This document shows, piece after piece, positions 22,701 to 34,700 of a DNA stretch of 64,000 nucleotides. Numbering within the stretch: the stretch's first letter is position 1; each line of letters begins with the position of its first letter. The DNA comes from Telopea speciosissima (Eukaryota; Streptophyta; Magnoliopsida; Proteales; Proteaceae). Position numbers and translations under genes: made by a program. Below the pieces are notes generated by a model, which ran no database searches, had not been told where the DNA came from, and saw only the letters and a program-made list of their open reading frames with translations. The stretch spans positions 49,550,010 to 49,614,009 of the forward strand of contig NC_057925.1 in the NCBI RefSeq assembly GCF_018873765.1, in the 5' to 3' direction.

Positions 22701-25700
22701 GACTAGGGGCATGATTGTGGGCATCGCAAAGGCACCCAAAGACACGGAGATGATCATAATTAGGGGTGCGATGAAAAAGCAATTCATGGGGAGTTTTACC
22801 ATTTAGGTTAGGGGTGGGAAGGCGGTTGATGAGATAAGCCACAGTCAACTAAGTCAAGATGCATTCCCCCCAAACACAGATAGGTAAATGGGCTTGAAAG
22901 CGTAAAGCACGAGCAACCTCAAGAAGATGGCGATGCTTACGTTCAACGATGCCATTTTGTTGAGGGGTACCAACGCAAGAGTGTTGATGGATTATAAAAT
23001 GTTGGGCAAAAATTTGGAGCATGGGGGTGGAGAAAAATTCCATCCCATTATTAGTGTGAATTGTCTTAATGCAACAATTAAATTGTGTCTTAACCATGGC
23101 ATAAAAGGATGTAAGAAGTGCATAAGTTTCAGATTTTGCACGCACGCATTAAATAAATCCAAACTGATCGCGAAAAATCATCAACAATGGTTAAAAAATA
23201 ATGTGCACCAGAGTGAGAAGCAGTACGATAACCGCCCCAAATATCACAATGAATAAGATCAAATGCAGTTGTGCTATGTTGACTATTAACCGGAAAAGAG
23301 AGTCTAGTTTGTTTAGCCAGATGACAAACATCACAAGGGTGGGGGAAGCAAGATGCTTAGAGGCATCAGAAATAAAAGAATATAAACGCGAAAGGCGATC
23401 AGGAGACGGATGGCCTAGCCGCATGTGCCAAACCGCCGAGGATGGAGCACGGACAACAGAAGAAGCAACCGGAGATGGTAGGTGGGGGGTGAAATGATAA
23501 AGCCCGTCACGCATCGTTCCCGCCCCAATTAGCCGCTTCGTTGACAGGTAATAGATATTGTACCGATAGGAAGTCTAGAAATACATGGGATTTATAAGTC
23601 TCATACCATAGACCTAGACAACAGCCCAAATTTCAGAGTATGATCTGGTGTACCTAAGTGGTACAGAGATCCACCATATAAAAGAAAAAAGATAATGGCA
23701 GCAGCAGATGTTGATTGCCAAAAATTGCAATATAGTAGACAATTATAAATCATCCAAAGCCATTATAAATATGTAGTGCTAAGCATTTTATAATGTTTAT
23801 ATGTTATTAACCCCTCCCCCCATCAAAAGTCCGTATTCATAAACATAGTTATCAAGGCGTCGCCTGTCCAAGTGGATTGTTGGGGGTCCAGGCGTTTGTC
23901 GCCTTAGTGGTATTGAACGCTTCAGCCCTTATGTATGCCAAATATTATATTGTGTGCCTTGGTCGCCTAAGCGGCCGCCTTGTCGCTTAAGCACTTAGGC
24001 ACCCCTCCACCACCTTGACAACTATGTTCATAAACATATTTAAATATCTCTTATAGACCACCTAACTGACAGCCAAAGCAATAAGGATGATCATAACAAT
24101 AACAACCCGTTACTCCAAAGTCCAATAATAAATCTGCCATGTTGGCATGCAAGTTTTGTCAACACATCATTTATCAATGCGGTAAGCTTCAAGCCTTCAA
24201 CCAACCAATTCCTCATGGAGATAATGCTCAAAAGCTGGTAAAAAACTCAACATTAGTTGACCATTGAACATACAAGGGTAAAAGATCAATGCATGGTGGG
24301 TCATATGGTTCAGATGGGAGCCCAAATTTGACATGTAGATTATCCCTGGAGTTGTCAAATCCAACCAGTTCTGACACAAGCAGTAGTGGCCTGAACAGGT
24401 AATGGTTGACTACAGGTTCAGATTGGTTAGGAGTTTGGCCAAGTAAAACCCAAGGTTAAGGTCAGGTCACCCCCCCTCCCAACCCAACAGGGGTTCTTAG
24501 AGGAACCAAGACTCCCAAGCTAGTTAGTGTCTATCCCTAAGGTTATTCTACATGATACAGATACTAGTATCAGGAACCCACCAATTTTCATCCAGATCAT
24601 TAGGACTATCAGTTCATTAAAATTCTAATCAGCCTCAGTATTTAGGCCACAAGATCATAACCCAAATTATGTTCCAACTCCTGTATTTCTAATGACCCAC
24701 AAACTGTAAACCCTCAAGAGTGGAGGAGCTAACCAGAGAAACAAGTATTCCTTCACATTATATCTTCTTCATCCCAAGTTTTTTCATTGTACACTACAGG
24801 CATACATTATGTATATTATCTCAATAAGGTAGCAATCCTGCAACAAAATTTATCTGCAGGTTATGCGCTAGCTAGAGCAGATGGGGCTTACCGATTCATG
24901 CAAGTCATGTCAAGCATCAGAATCACCTTTATACCAGTCTTGAAATGAATGAAACACAGATGCAAATTGAGCTCTTCAACTGCAAATAAATAAGCCAGAC
25001 CAAAATTTTATTTTCATGTTCACATTTTCAATTTTGTAGGATACAATCCCATCCACCAAAAAAGAAAAAGAGAAAAGTCAACTTGCTTGGAATTATAAAT
25101 AAAAATACAACATCTTGAAATTTCTATAAATTCTTTTGCTTCTAGGGAATTAGATGAATGACAGAGTACAGAACCATCAATGAGATTGATTCAACTGTGA
25201 AAGTTGACAATAATGTTTTGCTGATTGTACCTAGTACTGTAAGGCCTCAGGTCTTAGGACTTGGCCCAGTAGCATGGACCTCAAAGCATTTAAAGTGTAA
25301 TAAGGCCTTAAAGCCAGGGCTAATATCATAATATATTTTTTTTATCCTTTTACTTGTACCAGATATTCTACTTTGTAAAGTGAAAGTTGACAAGAATGTT
25401 TTGCTGCTTGTACCTAGTACTGCAAGGCCTCAGGTCTTAGGACTTGGCTCAGTAGCATGGACCTCAAAGCATGTAAAGTGTGATAAGGCCTTAAAGCCAG
25501 GGCTAATATCATAATATTTTTTTTATCCTTTTACTTGTACCAATGCTATATTCTATTAATTAAGCCCAAATTTCTCAAATGATATTTTGTCAGTAAGACC
25601 ATCGCCAAACTAAACTTAATAGCTATATCTCCTCCCATAACCCACAACCAATAAGAGAAGCTGAATATTTCCCAGCCTTGGTCTGGAGATTTCAGTAGTA

Positions 25701-28700
25701 ATTTATTCAACCTCCAAAAACGTCAACCTACCTAGCTACCCCTAATGTTTTTTTCCAATTCCAACTTCCACTTCAACCACATAACCACATGCAATCTAAA
25801 ACCCTAGATTCCATCACTTAACCTGGATTTCGGGGAGACCTTCAATCGTTATATTCAAATTTTCTTAAAATTTAAATCTTTTTCCATCTGCCCTGCATTA
25901 TATAACGTAATGATTCAACCAAGTTAAAACTCTAACCTCAGCATTCACCCTTTACCCCATTTACTTTTAAAAACTAATTTACCACCTGTTATACTTCACC
26001 ACTAAAACTTTTCCTTTTCATATCAGACTCAGTCCCCTTGGCTTGAAAGTTTACTTACACGCACTACTTAACTATTTTATGTAGTTAAAACTAATGTTCA
26101 GAAACCTAGCACAGCATTGAACCAGTTTTGCCGACTGGATTGGTACAATGTATCAACAAAACAATTCATGATGCAGGAAGATCACAGAAAAGGGCTTATT
26201 TAAGCCAAAGTGAACTTTGGATCAGGTTATATACATGTTGCGCCTCTGGTCCAATGGGTTTTCAAATTTTCTTTGTAATGGGCTACTTTAATTGGCCTAT
26301 ATTGAGTCGTGGAAAGATATAAAGAGGGGAAGAAGGATCTCCATATGGTCTTTATTGACCTAGAAAAGGCTTACAACCGATTCCTTAGAAAGTTAATCTG
26401 GCAGATACTACAACAGAGAAGAGTAGCATGTAAATATGTGGATATAATTAAAGATATGTATGAAGTGTTAGAGTTGTTAGAAGTGATGTGATAAGGGTAG
26501 TTTGGGAACTAGCCTTTTGTCTGGTTGCCCCATTTTATATTTTCTATGTTTTACCTTTTTATCTTTTACCTCCCTAGGGAGGAGTATGTAATATTCTCTT
26601 TTTCTATTAATGAAGTAATATAGATGTGGAGAGATCTCTCCCACACACAAGTGATTCACAATCGAAATATCTCTCTTCATTCTCTTCTTCCTCTCTTCCT
26701 CATCTCCTTCTCCTTCAACTTCTCCTCCTTCTCTTACTTACATCTCTAACTAAAACCCAACTCGGTATCAGAGCTTTAGGTTTGAGAGTCGTATCAACCC
26801 TCTTTCCCTATTCTTTTCCTCTCTTTGGAATCCTAGGACACAAGGGATTTCAAAGAAGAGGCTCCTATGTAAACAACTAGCTGTAGAGAGATGAAATAGA
26901 TTTTATACAACCTATTTAAGTGTTTGAAGATGATCCTTGAGCTGTATTGAAGCTCCATTGAAGTTTTTGAAGCTAACCAAGCAGCACCTAGGGTTCCCTC
27001 CAGCTCAAAGTTGCAGCTCCTGTCTCTTCTCTTCTCGGCATGGGTTTGGAGCTTGAAACAGCTCATTAGGATCGTACAAGGGTACTCTTTATGCCCCATG
27101 TATGCCTCTTTGATGAAGGGTTCTCTTGGTTGAGCACAGCTCACTTTTGTGGGGCTTCTTTTCTGCCCAGGTAAAACCGTGACTGCTGCAACCTCTTTTT
27201 TTCTTGCATTTGTGTACCATGGACTTCTTCCTTGGTTGAGAAGTGATTACGGACACCTTTGTTTGAGGTCCTACAGCTTGTTTGAGTGGGTGTTGCTTCT
27301 TGAAAGGTGTTGGGTGAAGTTCTGTCCAGATTTTACCTGTTTTTTTTCTGCTGGAATTTATTTCTTGTGTTTGGAATCCTTATTTGGGTTGAGTGTGTAC
27401 TCCCCACTTTGTTTGGAAATTCTTGTGTATGGTTAAGTGCCTTTTTTATCCCTACAATATGGCTGAATCTGATGTCTTTGGGCTTGGCTCAAATGATTAA
27501 CAACCTACTCCGGCAGCCCCTCAGTTTGCCTTTGAGAACTCACACCCACAGATCTCGATTGTGAAATTAGATAACACCAATTATTTGGATTGGTCCCACT
27601 CAGAGAAGCTTTCCCTTAGGAGCAAAGGGAACCTTTTGGGACAGTGTCTCCCAGACATTTGTTAGGGTGGGTGACTTCGCTAAGGTTTATCAGCTTCACC
27701 AAAAAATTAATGCAATGACGCAGGGTAACAAGACCATTTCTGAGTACTACAATGCCTATATTAGTCTTTTGGAGGAGTATGATCACTACAGGGACCTCCA
27801 ATTGATCAACCCAGCGGATGAAGCTAAGGTGTATCGTGTTCTTGAAAAGGAGTGTATCTTCATTTTACTTGGTGGCCTAAACCCTGATTATGAACCCATC
27901 ATGCTCCAGATTTTAGGCCGGTCCCCTCTTCCATCTCTTGATGAGGTCTGCAGCTATTTACAGAGTGAGGAGACTCGACGTATTGTTATGGAACCAACAC
28001 CAGCACAATCCCTTGAGAGATCTGCTCTCAACTCTAGTTCTTTTAGGGACACCCGTGGAGGTGGTAGAGGCCAAGGGCCTAAACATAGGGAAGACAGAGT
28101 AGCTGAGACTGGTGGTACTAGTGGAGGTGGTAGAGACAGGTTTAAATGTGATCATTGTGGGAGATCTGGACATACTAAGGACAGGTGTTGGACTCTTCAT
28201 GGCCGTCCTCCTGGTACATGAGGTGGTGCTAGTAGTACTCGTGGTGGCCGTAGAGGGGGAGCTCGAGCACACTCTGTGATGACTGAGGCCGATGTTGGGG
28301 AGTACCCACCTAGCACACATGATGACTCCACTTTGGTGGATGTAGTGTTTCACCAGCTCATGTCATAGCTGACCACATCTCCTACACCTACAGTGGCCAG
28401 TTCCTCTTCCTCCTCAGCTTTGCAGGTCTCCACCTCAGCTTCTACTGCAGCCCAGTCTTGGGTCGTTGATTCGGGTGCCAGTGACCATATGACTTGTACG
28501 TCTCATTATCATGATTCCTATACCATTTGTTGTGGTAAGGATAAGGTTAGGGTAGCTGATGGCTCCCTTTCCTCTATCTCTGGTAAGGGCAGTATCCCTG
28601 TTACATTATCTATATCTCTTACTTCTGTTTTTCATGTCCCTAACCTTACTCTTAATCTTCTATCTATGAGTCATTTAACTAAATCTCTGAACTGTTGTGT

Positions 28701-31700
28701 CACCTTTTTTCCTTCTCACTGTCTTTTTTAGGATTTGGTGACGAAGAAGATTATTGGTAGTGGACGTGAGGAGCAAGGCCTTTACCTTTTTTAATCTTTT
28801 TTGCCCATAACTCAGTCCTATGTGTGTGGACGTAATGATAGTAGTTTTGTGGAGTCTGTTATGTTATGGTATCGTCGTCTTGGCCATCCATCTTTTGTTG
28901 TAATGAGGAAACAATTACCTCATTTATTTTCTTCTATTGCTTCTTCTCTTGCTTTTCAATGTGAACCATGTGAGTTTGCCAAACACTGTCGTTCTTCTTA
29001 TCCATATCATGGTAATAGAACTGCTGCTCCTTTCCATATTGTGCATGCTGATGTTTGGGGACCTTCCCCTACTACCTCTTTATTTGGCTATCGTTACTTT
29101 GTGTCATTTGTTGATGATTTTTCTCGTGCCACTTGGACTGTTCTTATGAAACATAAAAGTGATGCTTGAACTGCATTTCAGAATTTTTATCAAATGATTC
29201 TTACTCAATTTGATACTCGAATCAAAATTGTTCGATCTGATAAAGGGGGAGAATACATGCTCCGTGGCCTCCAAACCTTCTTTACTAATAATGGCATTAT
29301 CCATCAACTAACGTGTGTTGACACACCCCAACAACATGGGGTTGCTGAGAGGAAAAATCGTCATTTATTGGAGGTCACCCGTAGTCTCTTGTTTGGCATG
29401 CATGTTCCCAAGACCTTCTGGTCTGCAACTCTTCTCACTGCTTCCTTTCTCATCAATGCCTACCAAACTTCTTGATTTCATGTCTCCCTTAGAAATCTTA
29501 TCTCCACAGGTTTCTGCTTTCTCTCTTCCTCCTAAAGTCTTTGGCTGTGTTTGTTATGTGCATGTTAACAAATCCACTCGCACTAAACTTGATCCCAAAG
29601 CTCTCAAGTGTCTCTTTCTTGGGTACTCTTCTACTACCAAAGGTTACAAGTGCTATCACCCATCTTCTCACCGATGCCTTAGCTCCAAAGATGTCACCTT
29701 CCATGAGTCTGTCCCTTTCTTTGCCCCTTCTCAGCATCCTCTTCAGGGGGAGAATTGTGGAAGTGAACATGCTGCTGATTTACTTCATTCTCCTCTACCT
29801 ATCTCTCCTTTTGTGCTTGACATTAAAAATCACAGGACTGTGGATGTGGATGTGAATACAGAATTGGTACCAATTGAAAGTGGTTCTGGTAAGGAGAAGG
29901 ATTACCACATTAAATACACAAGAGGTGAAGGCTTACATAATAAAGGAAAGAAGACCTGCCAAGAGTCCTCTTTGGATCCAGATCCACATCTTGAGATTCA
30001 GTTTCCTCAATCAGGTGACATCCCTTCTCCTCCATCTGATTTAGACCTTCCCATTGTTGTTAGAAAAGGGAAAAGAGCTTGTACTAATCCTATAGCCCAG
30101 TTTGTTTCCTATGATGCTCTTTCTCCTACAGGTCATGCCTTTATTGCTGTTCACTCTACTGCTTCTATTCCCAGGAATGTTACTGATGTTATGTTTGACC
30201 CAAAGTGGAGACAAGCTATGTCTGAGGAGATGATGGTACTTGAGAATAATGGTATTTGGCAATTGGTGGATCTTCCCAGGGGACGTGTCCCAGTTGGGTG
30301 CAGATGAGTCTACACAATTAAGTATAAATCTGATGGTACTATTGAGAGATACAAAGCAAGGTTAGTGGCCAAGGGGTACAGTCAAGTCTATAGAATTGAC
30401 TATCAGGAGATATTTGTTCCTGTGGCTAAGCACAACTCTATAAGAGTTTTTTTATTATTGGTTGCCAATAAAGATTGGCCATTATATCAGTTAGATGTGA
30501 ATAATGCTTTTCTTCATGGCGACTTATAAGAGGAAGTGTACATGCAAACTGCACCAGGCTTCAAAATGCCTTCAACTGAAGGGAAAGTGTGCCTCCTCAA
30601 GAAGGCACTGTATGGCTTCAAATAGTCACCAAAGGCATGGTTTGAGCGCTTCCGGCAGGCTATTTTGAAGAATGGATATTCCTAGAGCCAAGCTAACCAC
30701 ACTTTCTTTACCAAGCGGGGCAATGGTACCATCATTGCCCTCATTGTCTATGTTGATGATATTATGGTCACGGGAGATGATACAACTGAGATAGACAAAC
30801 TGAAAATCTACTTGGCTCAACAGTTTAAAATCAAAGATCTGAGTCCCTTAAAGTATTTCTTAGGAATTGAAGTATCAAGGACCAAGAGAGGAATCAACAT
30901 ATGTCACCGGAAGTTTGCCCTTAATTTATTGACAGAGACAAGGATGTTAGGCTGCAAACCAACAAATTCTCCTATTGCGCAGAATCACAAACTAGGAGAA
31001 AATTGTGGTCATTCTCTTGTTGATGCAGGAAAGTACCAAAGGCTAGTGGGAAAGCTTATCTATCTCTCTATGACACGCCAAGATATCTCTTATGCAGTGG
31101 GAGTGGTGAGCCAATTCATGCATGCCCCCAAGAGTGGCCACTTGGATGTTGTGTATCGCATTCTCAGATATTTGAAGTCTTCTCCAGGGAAAGGACTGTT
31201 GTATGCAAGACACAATCACTTGAGAGTAGAAGGTTTCACTAATGCCGATTGGGCTGGATCTATTACAGACAGGAGATCTACCTCCGCTATTGTACCTTTG
31301 TGGGAGGTAATTTGGTTACATGGAGAAGCAAAAAACAGCATGTTGTAGCTAAATCCAGTGCAGAGGTAAAATTTAGTGCTATGGCTCATAGAGTGTGTGA
31401 ACTCATATGGTTGAAAAGACTTGTTCAGGAACTAGGATTTGACACTGAAGGCCCTATGAGACTCTAATGTGATAACAAGGCTGCCATCAGTATTGCTCAC
31501 AATCTGGTGCAACATGACAGGACCAAGCACATTGAAAGGGATCGACACTTTATCAAGGAAAAAATAGACTCTGGTTGTATTTGTACTCCTTTTGTGAAGA
31601 CTAGTGATCAACTGGCGGATATCTTCACCAAGGCTCTTACCTTTACTCAGTTTGGTACTCTTCTATGCAAGCTAGGAATGCATGACATTTATTCTCCAGC

Positions 31701-34700
31701 TTGAGGGGGAGTGTTAGAGTTGTTAGAAGTGATGTGATAAGAGTAGTTTAGGAACTAGCCTTTTGTCTAGTTGCCCCAATTTGTATTTTCTATGTTTTAC
31801 CTTTTTATCTTTTACCTCCCTAGGGAGGAGTATGTAATATTCTCTTTTTCTATTAATGAAGTAATATAGGTGTGGAGAGATCTCCCACACATAAGTGATT
31901 CACAACCGAAATATCTCTCTCTCCATTCTCTTCTTCCTCTCTTCCTCATCTCCTTCTCCTTCAACTTCTCCTCCTTCTCTTACTTACATCTCTAACCTAA
32001 AACCCAACTTATGAAGATGTGGTGAATAACATAAGAACTGTGAGGGGAATCAAGGCAGTGAATTCCCAATTACCATTGGGTTATATCTAGGATCAGCCTT
32101 AAGCCCTTATATGTTTGCGTTCATCATGGACGATTTAACCAGGGATATTCAAGATGAAGTTCCTTAGTCTATGCTTTTCACTGATGAAATTGTTTTGGTG
32201 GATGAGACAAAAGCAAGGATTAACGCCAAGTTGGAGGTTTGAAGATCAACCTTGGAATAAAAGAGTCTTAAAATCAGTAGAACTAAGACGGAGTATATGG
32301 TATGTAACTTTAGCCACACTAGGACAGATAATGAGGTGGTGAATATTGGGGAGAAGGAGAATCCTCAAAGTGATTATTTTAGATATCTGGGCATGATAGT
32401 ACATAAAGAAGAATCCTCAAAGTGATTATTTTAGATATCTGGGCATGATAGTACATAAAGAAGGCAATATAGAGGATAATATGGCCCAAAGGATTAAAGT
32501 ACGATGAATGAAGTGGAGAGGTGCATTCGGAGTGTTGTGTGATCGACGTATCCATTTAAAGCTTAAAGGAAAATTTTATAGGACTATCATACATCCTACT
32601 ATGACGCATGGCGCGGAATGTTGGACAGTTAAGAAACGTCATATTGATAAACTCAGTGTAGCAGAGATGAGGATGTTGAGATGGATGTGTGGCAAGACTA
32701 AGAAGGACAAAGTAAGGAATGACCACATCAAAGCTAGTTTGGGTGTAGCCCCGATCCAAGATAAGCTATGTGAGAGTCGTTTGAGATGGCACAGCTATGT
32801 CCAGCGTATGCCTAAAGACACCCTAGTACGGAGGAGTGATTTGATTCAGATTGAAGGCTCTAAAAGAATTAGGGGTAGGCCTAAAATAACCTTAGGAGAA
32901 GTGGTAAGGAAAGACATGCATAGATTAGGCCCTGTTCCATGTGGCCAACCCCATTTAGTTGGGATAAGGCTATGTTAATGGTGATGATGATGAGTGGTAG
33001 TAAATAAGATTTATTTTGACTTCTCAGATTGCTGTTAGTCTTTAATTCCAAGTCAGTTTAGGATTTTTTTTAATGCTATTTTATGTATACTATTGTCAAA
33101 TAGGTAGGGTTCGAGTTGTACTAGGATTAGACAAGTTTTAGTCATGGTACGAATCATATTTCAAGTGTTCTTTAAGCAATGTTAATGCAGCATAAGTCCA
33201 TCAAATTGAGTCCTAGGCAGGCCCACATTTGGGCCCCATATATGGGTTTTTAGTAAGCCCATTAATCCTGTTAGAGATCATGTAATAGGGTATTTAGGAT
33301 ACTATGCCATTATCTTGTACAGTATTTTCCTCTTTCCTCCCTAGGTTACCTTACATGTTCGCTACCATTTCACCTAAAAGCTTGAACTGTTAGGGAAGGA
33401 CAGCATAAATGTATACATCAACACTCCCCCACATGTGCAGGCCAAGACCCCGTGGTCCTTGCACGTGGAGCTCACGCAGCATTTCCTTCGGGCGGCACTG
33501 AGGGAGAAGAAATGTCGGGAAAACTCTTTCAATGCACTTCCCAGGAGTCAAACACTTGACCTCCCTGCTCTGATACCATGTTCACTACTATTTCACCTAA
33601 AAACTCGAACAGTTAGGGAAAGGGCAGCCTAAATGTATACATCAACAATTAGTATGGGGTATTTTTGTAATTGCCCATATTATAAGCAAGTAAGTGAATA
33701 TAAGGGAGAAACTGATTCCCTCCCCAAGTCATTATCATACATCTTCCTCTTCTTCTTCTCCTTCTTCCTCTCCTACCTCTCATTCTCCTCTTCTCTTGCT
33801 CTCTTCCATTACTTTAAACTTTAACTTAGTATCAGAGCATGGTTGAGAGTTGGCAAAGAACCTCCTTCTTCATTGGGCCTTTTGTTGGAACCCTAGAAGA
33901 ATAAAGGGCTCCAATCATAGAACTAAAACTCGCGAGATCTCAGTTTTTCCCAGGGTCAAGATGAGATGGCATACGAAACAAAAAGTGCAACAACTCGAGC
34001 GAGATCTCAAGAATCTCGGCCCAAACTCCTTTATATGAGTGCCAGATCTCAAGATCTCAATGAGATCTCGGTGGGAAATCTATGTATACAGACACCTATC
34101 TATGCAAACCTTGCTCGACGAGATCTCAGTGGGAAATCTATGTATACAAACACCTATCTATGCAAACCTTGGTATACAAACACTTATTTATGCCAGAAAC
34201 CAGGACAAACACTTATTTATGTCTAATATCATTGAAGTAAATGTTTTTGTATTTGTATTTCATTAACTTAATTTATGCAAACCTTTGTTTTGAAAGCTTT
34301 CCAACAAATCCAAGATTGCTTAAATCTAATTCATATTGAACTAATTGAAGGAGATATATACCGGTCAAACTTAATTTGGTGTGTGTGAATGCTGCCAAAA
34401 TTGCTCTGAATGAAAATTATTTTTTGGGACATCAAAACAAATGTATATTTTACCGCACTTTTTGTTTTTAGCAATGTTTTACCATATTAAAGTTTATGGA
34501 ATTTTTTGATTTGAGAAAAACCCCAGTATTAGAAAGTTGAAAATTGCATCTACCGCCGAAAATCCATTTTTTTTGTTCTTGAACTGGGGGGTTGACTTTT
34601 TTTCCTTTTGAAATTTGATTTTTTAACTATTTTTATTGGATTCAAATAGGGGGTATTTGCTTAGTTATGAATGATATCTTAAGTAAATGAAATACAATTT

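Larger units (their letters stand above)
20369..23574 (-). mobile_element. Copia-A: 5'-truncated Ty1/copia element in KNL1 intron 15
   Basis: In order on the minus strand: GAG-pre-integrase (HMRLGHPS), integrase core ([19 protein letters not shown]), a Pro/Ser-rich linker, reverse transcriptase ([24 protein letters not shown], the catalytic [11 protein letters not shown]), RNase H ([17 protein letters not shown]), the 3' end and one LTR. Frameshifts break the frame at several points. Gag, protease, PBS and 5' LTR are absent, and an in-frame stop at 23575-23577 marks about where homology ends. The element is in the same orientation as KNL1. Confidence 0.9.
26466..32009 (+). mobile_element. Copia-B: full-length Ty1/copia element nested in a LINE (KNL1 intron 14)
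   Basis: The order is LTR, PBS, gag with zinc knuckle, protease, integrase, RT, RNase H, PPT (TTGAGGGGGAG), LTR. TATGAAG repeats at both outer edges (26459-26465 and 32010-32016), containing the 5-bp TSD. By eye the LTRs differ at about nine substitutions, mostly transitions, and three small indels in about 297 bp, so the insertion is not very recent. Several stops and shifts make it defective. It is antisense to KNL1. Confidence 0.95.

Noticed and set aside
22041..22802. 253-codon Pro/Ser-rich open frame on the minus strand
   Set aside because: It overlaps the Copia-A integrase-RT linker in another frame. The composition is that of a copia linker, not an independent gene.
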